A stretch of 64,000 nucleotides of DNA from UBA7803 sp041395905 (GCA_041395905.1 JAWKZP010000007.1:1-64000), one strand, 5' to 3'. Shown: positions 1 through 9,548, numbered from the stretch's first letter. Notes: generated by a model not told the origin, from the letters alone. Numbers and translations: made by a program.

Positions 1-100
1 TGTGCGGCTCTCGTCGACGCGCTTCGGCGGCCCCGGTCGTCGCGTCTGCATTTTCGTCAGGGATTACAGACAGCCCGGTGAGGCGGGCAGAGGAAAAACC

Positions 101-1447
101 ATGTCGGTTTCCAGATTTCGCCGCCTGGCGACCATCGCGGGCCTGGTCTTCGCACTGGGATACCCGCCTGGCGGCGTTGCCCAGACCGGATCCTGGCTGA
201 CCGCCGAAGCGTCCGACCCGAGGGTAATGGGCTGGATGGAGGGCTTCCCGCCTCCGCCCGATAAGCTGATCACGCAGCCGGACTCGAACTACTTCAGCTT
301 TCCCAAGCTGCGCTGGACGGTCTGCCATCTGCGCGAGTTCCTGCCAACCGGGCAGGTCAGCCGCGGCATCGGCGCACCTGCACCCCTCGAATACGCGCTC
401 GACGAGCCGGCCATCGATGCGCTCACGTTCAATGTGCTCGGCAGCGACGAAGAGATGACATGGAAAGCATCGCTCTCAGCCAATTACACCGATGGCATCC
501 TGATCATGCATCAGGGCAAGATCGTCTATGAGCGCTACTCCGGCTGTCTCGACGAGACCGGCCAGCACGGCGCGATGTCGATGACCAAGTCGCTCACCGG
601 GCTGCTCGCCGAGATCCTGGTGGTGGAGGGCGCGCTGGACGATACGGCGCTGGTGTCTTCGATCGTCCCCGAGCTTCGCCCCAGCGCCTTCGGCAATGCA
701 ACGGTCCGCCAGGTCATGGACATGACTACCGGGCTTTCCTACAGCGAGGACTACGCAGATCCCGATGCCGACATCTGGAAGTATTCCATGGCCGCAAGCC
801 CGCTTCCCAAGCCGTCGGGCTACAGCGGACCGGAGGGGTACTTCGAGTATCTGCAGACCGTGCAGCCCGAAGGGGAGCATGGCGAGTCGTTCCATTACAA
901 GACCATCAACACGGATGCGCTGGGATGGATCATCTCGCGAGTGAGCGGTGAGAAAGTCACCGACCTGCTGTCCGAAAGACTCTGGCGCCGAATGGGCGCA
1001 GAGCAGGACGGCTACATGACCGTGGACGGCAAGGGTACGCCGTTCGCCGGCGGTGGGCTGAGCGCCGGCCTGCGTGACCTCGGGCGCGTCGGCCTGCTCA
1101 TGCTCAATGAGGGTGAAATCAACGGCCAACGGCTGTTTCCAGCACAGGTCGTCGCGAACATCCGTTCCGGCGGCAGCAGGTCGGCTTTCGCCAGGGCGGG
1201 ATACGCGACGATGGAAGGCGGCAGCTACCGCAGCATGTGGTGGCTGTTTCACGACGAAGACCAGGCGTTTGCCGCGCGCGGAGTGCATGGTCAGACGGTC
1301 TACGTCGACCCGACTGCCCGGATGGTCATCGTGCGGCTCGCCTCTTTCCCGTCGGCGGCGAATGCGAACATCGACCCGACGTCGCTGCCCGCCTACCGGG
1401 CGGTGGCGGCGTATCTGAAGTCAAAAGCGACGCAAGATGCGGGCTGA
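101..1447 (+). CDS. Secreted serine hydrolase, beta-lactamase/6-aminohexanoate-dimer hydrolase (NylB-like) family
   Basis: A 448-residue protein. The ATG at 101 is chosen because AGAGGA lies about 10 bases upstream and the next residues form a signal peptide (arginine-rich start, hydrophobic stretch, AQT at about residue 28); the frame is also open upstream of this start. The catalytic SxxK motif is seen as Ser160-Met-Thr-Lys163, and GLSYSEDYADPDADIW and HGQTVYVDP are typical of NylB-like/class C esterase enzymes. The family cleaves amide or ester bonds with an acyl-serine intermediate; the substrate here is unknown. It is followed by rsmA after a 57-base gap and is probably exported. Family assignment is firm, specificity is not. 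Confidence 0.85.
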   Translation: MSVSRFRRLATIAGLVFALGYPPGGVAQTGSWLTAEASDPRVMGWMEGFPPPPDKLITQPDSNYFSFPKLRWTVCHLREFLPTGQVSRGIGAPAPLEYALDEPAIDALTFNVLGSDEEMTWKASLSANYTDGILIMHQGKIVYERYSGCLDETGQHGAMSMTKSLTGLLAEILVVEGALDDTALVSSIVPELRPSAFGNATVRQVMDMTTGLSYSEDYADPDADIWKYSMAASPLPKPSGYSGPEGYFEYLQTVQPEGEHGESFHYKTINTDALGWIISRVSGEKVTDLLSERLWRRMGAEQDGYMTVDGKGTPFAGGGLSAGLRDLGRVGLLMLNEGEINGQRLFPAQVVANIRSGGSRSAFARAGYATMEGGSYRSMWWLFHDEDQAFAARGVHGQTVYVDPTARMVIVRLASFPSAANANIDPTSLPAYRAVAAYLKSKATQDAG

Positions 1448-1504
1448 CCTGCTGGGGCGACCCGGCCCTCGTGATCATGATGCGGTGAACTCCGCAGCAA
1501 GCGC

Positions 1505-2281
1505 ATGGGCAACGTTTTGAGCCATCGTCCCAGGAAGCGCTTCGGCCAGCATTTTCTCACTGACGCGGGGGTGCTGCAGCGCATGACCGACTGCATCCGG
1601 CCGCGGGTGCAGGACCGGATGCTGGAGATCGGCCCCGGTGACGGCGCGCTCACCGAGTACCTCTACGGACAGGTAGGCCGGTACGTGGCGGTGGAGATCG
1701 ATCGCGACCTGGTGCCATTCCTGCGCGCCCGGTTCGCCGGTCTGGAAGTGGTCAACGCCGATGTGCTGCGCGTTGACCTGGATGACTTGCTCGGGGACGG
1801 CGGCTGGCGCGTGGTGGGCAATCTGCCCTACAACATCTCCACGCCGCTGCTGGTGCGGCTGCTTGGTTGCCTCGACCGAATCGAGGACATGCACTTCATG
1901 CTGCAGCGCGAGGTCACCGCGCGACTCGCGGCGGCGCCCAACAGCAAGGCCTGGGGCCGGATTACCGTGCTCATGCAGTATCACTGCGAGGTGGAGCAGC
2001 TGTTCGAGGTGGCGCCGGAAAGCTTTGAGCCGCCGCCGCGCGTGTACTCCGCGGTGGTGCGGCTGCGACCGCGCAAGCAGCGGCTGCCGCTGGAGCGTGC
2101 CGAAGCGCTGGACCTGGTGCTCCGGCACGCCTTCTCGCAGCGCCGCAAACGGCTGAGCAATGCCCTACAATCTCTGACCATCGACTGGCAGCGTGCGGGG
2201 GTGGACCCCGGGGCGCGGGCGGATCAGATCGACGTGGCGGGCTACGTTGCGCTCGCCAACGCGCTACAGGAGGACAGGTGA
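1505..2281 (+). CDS. rsmA: 16S rRNA (adenine1518/1519-N6)-dimethyltransferase RsmA
   Basis: 258 residues, the usual size. It dimethylates two adjacent adenines in the 3'-terminal hairpin of 16S rRNA late in 30S assembly, using SAM. Visible motifs: the N-terminal RKRFGQHFL, the SAM-binding EIGPGDGALTEYL (about residues 38-50), and the catalytic NLPYNIS (about residue 107). Its stop overlaps the GTG start of apaG by 4 bases, so the two are translationally coupled in the classical ksgA-apaG-apaH order. Identification is secure. Confidence 0.97.
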   Translation: MGNVLSHRPRKRFGQHFLTDAGVLQRMTDCIRPRVQDRMLEIGPGDGALTEYLYGQVGRYVAVEIDRDLVPFLRARFAGLEVVNADVLRVDLDDLLGDGGWRVVGNLPYNISTPLLVRLLGCLDRIEDMHFMLQREVTARLAAAPNSKAWGRITVLMQYHCEVEQLFEVAPESFEPPPRVYSAVVRLRPRKQRLPLERAEALDLVLRHAFSQRRKRLSNALQSLTIDWQRAGVDPGARADQIDVAGYVALANALQEDR

Positions 2282-2646
2282 GCGGTTTCGAGGTGACGGT
2301 AGAAGTGCGCTATGTCGAGAGCGAATCGGATCCAGCTGCCGAGCGTTATCTGTTCGCCTACACCATCACCATCCGTAACAACGGCGACGAGCCGGGGACC
2401 CTGATCAATCGCCACTGGCAGATCACCGATGGCGAAGGCAAGGTCGAAGAGGTCCGCGGGCCCGGGGTGGTGGGCCGGCAGCCGCGCATACCGCCGGCGC
2501 AGGCATTCCGCTACACCAGCGGCGCCGTGCTCACCACGCCGGTAGGCGTCATGCAGGGCGAGTACGAGTTCGAGCGCGAGTCCGGCGAGCGCTTCGAGGT
2601 GCCCATTCCCGCGTTCGCACTGCGTGTGCCCACCATGGTGCACTGA
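2278..2646 (+). CDS. apaG: ApaG, Co2+/Mg2+ efflux-associated DUF525 protein
   Basis: 122 residues, the full family length. ApaG is a small beta-sandwich (FN3-like) protein whose molecular role is not settled; it is conserved next to rsmA and apaH. Typical sequence includes YLFAYTITIRNNG, the RHWQITDGEGKVEEVRGPGVVG segment, and the MQGEYEFE motif near the C-terminus. The GTG start overlaps the rsmA stop (GTGA) and apaH begins 6 bases after its stop, so it is the middle gene of a three-gene operon. Confidence 0.96.
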   Translation: MSGFEVTVEVRYVESESDPAAERYLFAYTITIRNNGDEPGTLINRHWQITDGEGKVEEVRGPGVVGRQPRIPPAQAFRYTSGAVLTTPVGVMQGEYEFERESGERFEVPIPAFALRVPTMVH

Positions 2647-2652
2647 GCCGTC

Positions 2653-3474
2653 GTGGCGACCTGGGCCATCGGCGACGTGCAGGGCTGTCGGGCCGAGTTC
2701 GAGGCGCTGCTGGGGCGCATCGGGTTCGATGCGGCGCGGGATCGGCTCTGGCTGGTGGGCGATCTCGTCAACAGAGGGCCGGATTCGCTCGGTGTGCTGC
2801 GCCTGGTGCGCGGGCTCGGCGACGCCGCCGTCAGCGTGCTCGGCAATCACGATCTGCACCTGCTCGCCATCTACTATGGCGGGCACAGCATCAACAGGGG
2901 CGACACCTTCGGCGACGTGCTGGCAGCCGACGACCTGGACGAGCTCGCCCAATGGCTGTGCACCTGGCCGCTCATGGTGCGCGACGATCGGCTGGGCTAC
3001 GCCATGTCGCATGCCGGCATCCCGCATCTGTGGACGCTCGACGATGCCGAGGCCAGGGCGCGCGAGGTGGAGCAGGTGATCCGCGGCAGCGGCAGGCGTG
3101 ATTACTTCGCCGCCATGTACGGCAACGCGCCGCCGTGCTGGCGCGACGATCTCGTCGGCATGGCGCGCTGGCGTGCAATAACAAACTACTTCACGCGCAT
3201 GCGGCTGGTGGACGCCGCCGGCTGTCTCGACTTCAGCCACAAGGGCGCGCTGAGCGAAGCGCCGCCTGGGCTCGTGCCCTGGTACGAGCCGCGCGCGGCA
3301 ACGCCCCTGGGTCTGCGTCTGGTGTTCGGCCACTGGGCCGCGCTCGAAGGCCACACGGGGCAGCCCGAGATCATCGCGCTCGATACCGGGTGCGTGTGGG
3401 GACGCTCGCTCACCGCGCTGTGTCTCGATACCGGTGAGTTGGTGCAGGAACCGGCCCACCGCGCCGCCGGCTGA
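2653..3474 (+). CDS. apaH: Symmetrical bis(5'-nucleosyl)-tetraphosphatase ApaH
   Basis: 273 residues. ApaH hydrolyses Ap4A to two ADP and also decaps NpnN-capped RNA in enterobacteria. The calcineurin-like metallophosphoesterase signature is intact: GDVQG near the N-terminus, GDLVNRGPDS at about residues 36-45, GNHD at about residues 64-67, and a downstream FGHWA. The start is a GTG 6 bases after the apaG stop. Last gene of rsmA-apaG-apaH; no clear hairpin terminator follows. Confidence 0.96.
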   Translation: MATWAIGDVQGCRAEFEALLGRIGFDAARDRLWLVGDLVNRGPDSLGVLRLVRGLGDAAVSVLGNHDLHLLAIYYGGHSINRGDTFGDVLAADDLDELAQWLCTWPLMVRDDRLGYAMSHAGIPHLWTLDDAEARAREVEQVIRGSGRRDYFAAMYGNAPPCWRDDLVGMARWRAITNYFTRMRLVDAAGCLDFSHKGALSEAPPGLVPWYEPRAATPLGLRLVFGHWAALEGHTGQPEIIALDTGCVWGRSLTALCLDTGELVQEPAHRAAG

Positions 3475-3643
3475 TCCGCGCTCAGCACCTGAGTCGCCGC
3501 TTACCGCCGAACCCTTTTTCCTGGCAGATTGTTGAACCCGGACTACGCTTCAGTCAGGAGCGGCAGAAGCCCGCCGAGAGCCGACGGGAATCGCCGCGCC
3601 CCGTGCGCCGGACGGACCCGTTCGTGTGGCGCCCCGGGGGACC

Positions 3644-3660
3644 TCCCCGATGATCGGGGA
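3644..3660. promoter_or_regulatory. Perfect inverted repeat in the prkA leader
   Basis: TCCCCGAT-G-ATCGGGGA, two 8-base arms around one base, ends 20 bases before the prkA ATG and just upstream of its AGGAGG ribosome-binding site. Its position suggests a transcription-factor operator (the 1-base spacer makes a tight RNA hairpin less likely, though an 8-bp stem with slightly opened loop is possible). Function inferred only. Confidence 0.4.
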
Positions 3661-3680
3661 ACCAGCACAGGAGGCTGACC

Positions 3681-5603
3681 ATGGGTGTCTTCGAGCACTA
3701 TCAGCAGCGCTTCGACGCAGCTCAGGAAGAGGAGCTGTCGCTCCACGAATATCTCGATCTCTGCCGATCCGAACCCAGCACCTACGCCACCGCCGCCGAG
3801 CGCCTGCTGCTGGCCATCGGCGAGCCCGAGTTCGTCGACACGTCGAAGGATCCGCGGCTGTCGCGCATCTTCTCCAACAAGATCATCAAGCGCTATCCCG
3901 AGTTCGCCGAGTTCTACGGCATGGAAGAGGCGATCGAGCAGATCGTGTCGTTCTTCCGTCACGCTGCCCAGGGGCTCGAGGAGCGCAAGCAGATTCTGTA
4001 TCTGCTCGGCCCGGTCGGCGGCGGCAAGAGCTCGCTGGCCGAGAAGCTCAAGGCCCTGATGCAGCGCATGCCGTTCTACGCGCTGAAAGACTCGCCGGTG
4101 AACGAATCGCCGCTGGGTCTGTTCGACCCGGCCGAGGACGCGGCCATACTCGAAGAGGAGTACGGCATTCCGCGCCGCTACCTGCGCGGCGTCATGTCGC
4201 CCTGGGCAGCCAAACGGCTCAAGGAGTTCGGCGGCGACATCACCCGTTTCCGCGTCGTCAAGAAGTACCCGTCGATCCTGGACCAGATGGCCGTCGCAAA
4301 GACCGAGCCGGGCGACGAGAACAACCAGGACATCTCCGCCCTGGTAGGCAAGGTGGACATCCGCAAGCTCGAGGACTTCGCGCAGAACGATCCGGACGCC
4401 TACTCGTTCTCCGGCGCGCTGTGCAAGGCCAATCAGGGCCTGATGGAATTCGTCGAGATGTTCAAAGCACCCATCAAGGTGCTGCACCCGCTGCTGACCG
4501 CCACGCAGGAAGGCAACTACAACGGCACCGAGGCGATCGGTGCCATACCGTTCGACGGCGTCGTGCTGGCGCACTCGAACGAATCCGAATGGCAGGCGTT
4601 CCGCAACAACCGCAACAACGAAGCGTTCATCGACCGGGTCTACATCGTCAAGGTGCCCTACTGCCTCAGGGTGTCCGAGGAGGTGAAGATCTATGACAAG
4701 CTGATCCGCGAAAGCTCGCTCCGAAACACGCCCTGCGCGCCGGATACGCTGCACATGCTGGCTCAGTTCTCGGTGCTTTCAAGGCTCAAGGAGCCGGAGA
4801 ACTCGTCCGTGTACTCGAAGATGCGCGTCTACGACGGCGAGAACCTGAAGGATACCGATCCCAAGGCCAAGAGCATTCAGGAATATCACGACATGGCCGG
4901 GGTCGACGAGGGCATGGAAGGCCAGTCCACGCGATTCGCGTTCAAGATCCTGTCGAAGGTGTTCAATTTCGACACCACCGAGGTCGCCGCCAACCCGGTG
5001 CACCTGATGTACGTGCTCGAGCAGCAGATCGAGCGCGAGGCCTACCCGCAGGAGCAGCACGACCGCTATCTGCGCTTCATCAAGGAGTTCCTGGCGCCGA
5101 AGTACGTGGAGTTCATCGGCAAGGAGATTCAGACCGCCTATCTGGAGTCCTACTCCGAGTACGGTCAGAACATCTTCGACCGCTACGTGACCTACGCCGA
5201 CTTCTGGATTCAGGATCAGGAGTATCGGGATCCCGAGACCGGCGACATCCTGAACCGCGCCTCGCTCAACGAGGAGCTCGAGAAGGTCGAGAAACCTGCC
5301 GGCATCAGCAACCCGAAGGACTTCCGTCACGAGATCGTCAACTTCGTGCTGCGCGCGCGTGCCGGAAACAACGGCAACAACCCGTCCTGGCAGAGCTACG
5401 AAAAGCTGCGCAGCGTGATCGAGAAGAAGATGTTCTCGAACACCGAAGATCTGCTGCCGGTGATCTCGTTCAATGCCAAGTCCTCCAGCGACGAGCAGCG
5501 CAAGCACGATGATTTCGTGGCGCGCATGGTGGAGCGCGGCTATACGGAAAAGCAGGTGCGGCTGCTGGCAGAGTGGTACATCCGCGTGCGCAAGTCCCAG
5601 TAG
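3681..5603 (+). CDS. yeaG: PrkA-type serine protein kinase (YeaG)
   Basis: 640 residues, full family length. PrkA is an AAA+-like protein with a C-terminal kinase-like domain; in enterobacteria YeaG acts with YeaH in nitrogen-starvation and stationary-phase responses. The Walker A-like LLGPVGGGKSS is at about residues 108-118. A strong AGGAGG precedes the ATG. It heads the conserved prkA-yeaH-spoVR operon, with 39 bases to yeaH. Regulation likely lies in the 206-base upstream gap, which holds a perfect palindrome at 3644-3660; I could not place a convincing sigma-54 site there. Confidence 0.95.
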   Translation: MGVFEHYQQRFDAAQEEELSLHEYLDLCRSEPSTYATAAERLLLAIGEPEFVDTSKDPRLSRIFSNKIIKRYPEFAEFYGMEEAIEQIVSFFRHAAQGLEERKQILYLLGPVGGGKSSLAEKLKALMQRMPFYALKDSPVNESPLGLFDPAEDAAILEEEYGIPRRYLRGVMSPWAAKRLKEFGGDITRFRVVKKYPSILDQMAVAKTEPGDENNQDISALVGKVDIRKLEDFAQNDPDAYSFSGALCKANQGLMEFVEMFKAPIKVLHPLLTATQEGNYNGTEAIGAIPFDGVVLAHSNESEWQAFRNNRNNEAFIDRVYIVKVPYCLRVSEEVKIYDKLIRESSLRNTPCAPDTLHMLAQFSVLSRLKEPENSSVYSKMRVYDGENLKDTDPKAKSIQEYHDMAGVDEGMEGQSTRFAFKILSKVFNFDTTEVAANPVHLMYVLEQQIEREAYPQEQHDRYLRFIKEFLAPKYVEFIGKEIQTAYLESYSEYGQNIFDRYVTYADFWIQDQEYRDPETGDILNRASLNEELEKVEKPAGISNPKDFRHEIVNFVLRARAGNNGNNPSWQSYEKLRSVIEKKMFSNTEDLLPVISFNAKSSSDEQRKHDDFVARMVERGYTEKQVRLLAEWYIRVRKSQ

Positions 5604-5642
5604 GGAAGCCTTGGAGCCTATGCCTGCCAGGGGGGTCACGGC

Positions 5643-6905
5643 ATGAACTACATCATCGACCGGCGCCTGAACGCGAAGAACAAGAGCGCGGTCAACCGGC
5701 AGCGCTTTCTCGACCGGTACCGCGGTCATGTGAAGCGCGCCGTCGCCGACGCCATCCGCGAGCGCAGCATCACGGACATGGAGCGCGGCGAGGAAGTCAG
5801 CATTCCCGCGCGCGACATCTCGGAGCCGACCTTCCGTCACGGCCGCGGCGGCCAGCGCTCGGTGGTGCACCCGGGCAACCGGGAGTTCGTGGCCGGCGAT
5901 CGCATTCCGCGTCCTGAAGGCGGTGGCGGTGGTGGTGGGGGCGACGCGTCGAACGACGGGGAGGGCGAGGACGACTTCGTCTTTCAGCTGACGCAGGAGG
6001 AATTCCTGGAGTATCTGTTCGACGATCTGGCCCTGCCGAACCTCACCAAGCGGCACCTCAAGGGCACCAGCGCGTTCAAGTACGAGCACGGCGGCTACAC
6101 GACCGACGGCGCGCCGAACAAGCTCGCGGTGGTGCGCTCCCTGAAGGCGGCCAAGGCCCGACGCATCGCGTTGGGCGGCGAGTCGCGCAAGGTATTGCGC
6201 GTGCTGCGCGAGCAGTTCGCTGAAGCCGACCGCCAGGGCGACGAGTTCAACCGCTATCGGCTCGGCGAGGAGATTGGCAGGCTGGAAGCGCGTCTCAGGC
6301 GGATTCCGTTCCTCGACACCACCGACCTGCGTTACAAGCTCACCCAGAAACGGCCGGTTCCCACCTCCCAGGCCGTGATGTTCTGCCTGATGGACGTTTC
6401 GGGCTCCATGGATCAGGCGACCAAGGACGTCGCCAAACGCTTCTACCTGCTGCTGTACCTGTTCCTCAAGCGTCACTACGAGCGCACCGACATCGTGTTC
6501 ATCCGCCACCACACCACCGCCAAGGAGGTGGACGAGCAGGAGTTCTTCTACTCGCGTGAGACCGGCGGCACGGTGGTGTCGAGCGCGCTCAAGCTCATGG
6601 CAGAGGTGATCGAGGCGCGCTATCCGGCAGACGCCTGGAACATCTACGGTGCGCAGGCGTCCGACGGTGACAACTGGTCCGATGATTCGCCCATCTGTCG
6701 CAGGCTGCTCGAAGAGCAGCTGCTGCCTCTGACTCAGTTCTTCGCCTATGTGGAGATCACCAGGCGCGACCATCAGGCACTCTGGCGCGAGTACGAAAAG
6801 GTGGCGGACGCCCATCCGCAGCAGTTCGCGATGCGCCGGATCGAGGCCGCGGACGAGATCTTCCCTGTGTTCCACGAGCTGTTCCGCAAGCGGGAGGCGG
6901 CGTGA
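5643..6905 (+). CDS. yeaH: YeaH, DUF444 von Willebrand factor A-like protein
   Basis: 420 residues. DUF444 proteins accompany PrkA kinases and SpoVR proteins and carry a VWA-type metal-binding fold. The MIDAS-like motif DVSGSMD is at about residues 251-257, after a glycine-rich disordered stretch (GGGGGGGG, about residues 96-103). The stop overlaps the start of spoVR by 4 bases (GTGA), so the two are translationally coupled. Biochemical function is not established; a role as stress-response partner of PrkA is inferred from the conserved operon. Confidence 0.94.
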   Translation: MNYIIDRRLNAKNKSAVNRQRFLDRYRGHVKRAVADAIRERSITDMERGEEVSIPARDISEPTFRHGRGGQRSVVHPGNREFVAGDRIPRPEGGGGGGGGDASNDGEGEDDFVFQLTQEEFLEYLFDDLALPNLTKRHLKGTSAFKYEHGGYTTDGAPNKLAVVRSLKAAKARRIALGGESRKVLRVLREQFAEADRQGDEFNRYRLGEEIGRLEARLRRIPFLDTTDLRYKLTQKRPVPTSQAVMFCLMDVSGSMDQATKDVAKRFYLLLYLFLKRHYERTDIVFIRHHTTAKEVDEQEFFYSRETGGTVVSSALKLMAEVIEARYPADAWNIYGAQASDGDNWSDDSPICRRLLEEQLLPLTQFFAYVEITRRDHQALWREYEKVADAHPQQFAMRRIEAADEIFPVFHELFRKREAA

Positions 6906-8425
6906 CCGCGGCCGCCCGTGATCCCGGCGCGCTCATCGCTGAGGGCAGCGACTGGACCTTCGAGTTGATCGAGCGCTTCGATCGTGAGATCGGGGCGCTG
7001 GCCGCCGAGTACGGACTGGATACCTACCCCAATCAGATCGAGATCATCCGTTCCGATCAGATGATGGATGCCTACGCCTCGGTGGGCATGCCGGTGGGGT
7101 ATCACCACTGGTCGTTCGGTAAGCACTTCGTCGACGTCGAGCGGCAGTATCAGGGTGGCCGCATGGGTCTCGCTTACGAGATCGTCATCAATTCGAACCC
7201 CTGCATCGCCTATCTGATGGAAGAGAACACCCTCACCATGCAGGCGCTGGTGATCGCCCATGCCTGCTATGGGCACAACTCGTTCTTCAAGGGCAACTAT
7301 CTGTTCCGGACCTGGACCGATGCCAGCGCGATCATCGACTACCTGGTGTTTGCCAGAAACTACATCAGCCATTGCGAGGAGCGCTACGGCGTTGCGGCGG
7401 TGGAGGAGGTGCTCGACGCGGCGCACGCGCTGATGAATCTGGGCGTCGATCGCTACAAGCGGCCGTACCCGATCTCCGCCGAGGAAGAAGCCCGGCGCCA
7501 GGCGGAGCGCGCGGAGTACGTGCAGCGCAACCTCAACGATCTGTGGCGCACGCTGCCCAACGCCAAGCGCATGGACTCGGAAGAACCCGTCTGCTTCCCC
7601 CGCGAGCCTCAGGAGAACCTGCTCTACTTCATCGAGAAGCATGCGCCGCTGCTCGAGCCCTGGCAGCGCGAGGTGGTGCGCATCGTGCGCAAGATGGCGC
7701 AGTACTTCTATCCGCAGCGGCAGACCCAGGTGATGAACGAGGGCTGGGCCACGTTCTGGCACTACACGCTGCTCAACACCCTGTATGACCGGGGCCAGGT
7801 AAACGACGGCTTCATGCTGGAGTTCCTGAGCTCGCACACCTCGGTGCTGTTCCAGCCGAGCTTCGATCATCCGGGCTATTCGGGACTGAATCCCTACGCG
7901 CTGGGATTCGCCATGTACTCCGACCTCAAGCGCATCTGCGAGGCGCCCACCGAGGAGGACCGCGAGTGGTTTCCCGACATTGCCGGCGGCAACTGGCTCG
8001 AGGTGGTCACGCACGCCATGAGGAACTTCAAGGACGAGAGTTTCATTCTGCAGTTCCTCTCCCCCAAGGTGATGCGGGACCTGCGCCTGTTCGCCATCGT
8101 CGACGACGATGCGGATAAGGAGATCGAGGTGGCTGCCATTCACGACGGGGGCGGCTACCGCCGGGTGCGCGAGCTGCTGGCCAGCCAGTACAACCTGGGC
8201 GACCGCGAACCCAACATCCAGGCCGTCAAGGTCGACCTGCGGGGCGATCGCAGCCTGACCTTGCGGCACAGCCAGCACAATCGCCGGCCGCTGGGCGACG
8301 ATGCGGCGGAGGTTCTGAAGCACCTGCACCGGCTCTGGGGTTTTCCTGTGCATCTGGAAGCCGTGCGCGGCGAAGAGACCGTGGCCCGTTTCAGCTGCCC
8401 CGAGGCGGAGGCCGCGAGCCGCTGA
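6902..8425 (+). CDS. SpoVR family protein
   Basis: 507 residues, full length for the family (E. coli YcgB-like). SpoVR is needed for spore cortex formation in Bacillus, but non-sporulating proteobacteria carry it next to prkA-yeaH, where its role is unknown. Recognisable stretches include PVGYHHWSFGKHF near residue 63, VIAHACYGHNSFFKGNYLF near residue 118, MNEGWATFWHY near residue 279, and the LNPYALGFAMY region. Histidine- and glutamate-rich motifs such as HxxxGHNSF and NEGWA resemble metal-binding sites. Third gene of a tight operon; GTG start overlapping yeaH. Confidence 0.94.
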   Translation: MTAAARDPGALIAEGSDWTFELIERFDREIGALAAEYGLDTYPNQIEIIRSDQMMDAYASVGMPVGYHHWSFGKHFVDVERQYQGGRMGLAYEIVINSNPCIAYLMEENTLTMQALVIAHACYGHNSFFKGNYLFRTWTDASAIIDYLVFARNYISHCEERYGVAAVEEVLDAAHALMNLGVDRYKRPYPISAEEEARRQAERAEYVQRNLNDLWRTLPNAKRMDSEEPVCFPREPQENLLYFIEKHAPLLEPWQREVVRIVRKMAQYFYPQRQTQVMNEGWATFWHYTLLNTLYDRGQVNDGFMLEFLSSHTSVLFQPSFDHPGYSGLNPYALGFAMYSDLKRICEAPTEEDREWFPDIAGGNWLEVVTHAMRNFKDESFILQFLSPKVMRDLRLFAIVDDDADKEIEVAAIHDGGGYRRVRELLASQYNLGDREPNIQAVKVDLRGDRSLTLRHSQHNRRPLGDDAAEVLKHLHRLWGFPVHLEAVRGEETVARFSCPEAEAASR

Positions 8426-8483
8426 AACAGCCCTGGTTCCAGCATCGGCAGACATCGTCGCCGGGAGTTGCTAATTTGCCGGC

Positions 8484-9548
8484 ATGGAGATCTATCTGGT
8501 AGGCGGCGCCGTGCGCGACGAGCTGCTCGGGCGTCCGGTGAAGGAGCGCGACTGGGTGGTCGTGGGCAGCACCCCCGAGGAGATGCGCGCGCTCGGCTAC
8601 CGCCAGGTGGGTCGAGACTTTCCCGTGTTTCTCCATCCCGAGACCGGCGAGGAGTACGCGCTCGCCCGCACCGAGCGCAAGACCGGTCCGGGGCACACGG
8701 GGTTCGTCTGTCACGCCGGGCCGGAAGTCACCCTCGAGGAGGATCTGGCACGCCGCGACCTGACCGTGAACGCCATGGCCAGGGATACCGCAGGCGGGCT
8801 CATCGATCCCTATGGCGGTGCAGCCGATCTGCGCGCTGGCGTGCTCCGGCACGTGTCCGCTGCCTTCGCCGAGGACCCGTTGCGGGTGTTCCGGGTGGCG
8901 CGATTCCGCGCGCAGCTGCCGGGGTTCGAGGTGGCGCCGGAGACGCTGGCGCTGATGCGGGCCATGTGCGAGGCCGACGCCCTGGCGGAACTGTCGGCGG
9001 AGCGCGTCTGGCAGGAACTGGTGAAAGCGCTCGGCGCCGCGCAGCCGCTGCGGTTCTTCGCCACCTTGACCGCCGCCGGCGCGCTCGAGCCCTGGCTGGC
9101 GGAGTTCGCCGGCGTGCCGCTCGAGCTGCCCGCAGGCCTCGAGCAGCCGGAAGCGCGCTTCGCCGCGCTGTGCTGGGACCTCACTGATGAGCAGGTTCAG
9201 AGCCTGTGCGAACGTCTGCGCGCACCGCGCCGCGTTCTGCGGGCAGCCCGGCACGCCGTGCTCTACGGACGGACCTTTGCCGCCTGGCGCGTCGCGCCTG
9301 CCCGCCTCGTGCTGGAGGGCCTGAGCGCCATCGGCGTGTTTGCGCAGAATCGCGACCCGGATCTGGTGCTCGCGGTCAGTGCGGCCTGCGCCCGCGTCGA
9401 CCTGGACGATCTCGAGGCGCTGCTGCCGGCGCTGCGGGCGGTTTCGGCGGCGCGGTTTGCCGCCGAGCAGGTTTCGGGTCCGGCGCTGGGCGCCGCCATC
9501 GACGACGCCCGCTGCGAGCTCATTCGCGCGGCCGCAGACCCGGTGTGA
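8484..9548 (+). CDS. cca: CCA-adding tRNA nucleotidyltransferase without an intact HD domain
   Basis: 354 residues; it adds or repairs the 3' CCA of tRNAs. The class II nucleotidyltransferase head is well conserved with the E. coli enzyme: LVGGAVRD (residues 5-12), ERDWVVVGST, GRDFPVFLHP, EEYALARTERKTG, RRDLTVNAMA, EDPLRVFRVARFRAQ. The E. coli protein is about 412 residues and has a C-terminal HD phosphohydrolase; here the corresponding HDLGKG reads WDLTDE and the surrounding histidines are absent, so phosphatase and phosphodiesterase activities are probably lost while CCA addition remains. Its 3' end overlaps the convergent amidase gene by 29 bases. Confidence 0.93.
   Translation: MEIYLVGGAVRDELLGRPVKERDWVVVGSTPEEMRALGYRQVGRDFPVFLHPETGEEYALARTERKTGPGHTGFVCHAGPEVTLEEDLARRDLTVNAMARDTAGGLIDPYGGAADLRAGVLRHVSAAFAEDPLRVFRVARFRAQLPGFEVAPETLALMRAMCEADALAELSAERVWQELVKALGAAQPLRFFATLTAAGALEPWLAEFAGVPLELPAGLEQPEARFAALCWDLTDEQVQSLCERLRAPRRVLRAARHAVLYGRTFAAWRVAPARLVLEGLSAIGVFAQNRDPDLVLAVSAACARVDLDDLEALLPALRAVSAARFAAEQVSGPALGAAIDDARCELIRAAADPV

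Noticed and set aside
3521..3536. Possible sigma-54 promoter for prkA (TGGCA-N5-TTGAA)
   Set aside because: The GG-to-GC spacing is one base short and the -12 GC is missing, so it does not meet the sigma-54 consensus.
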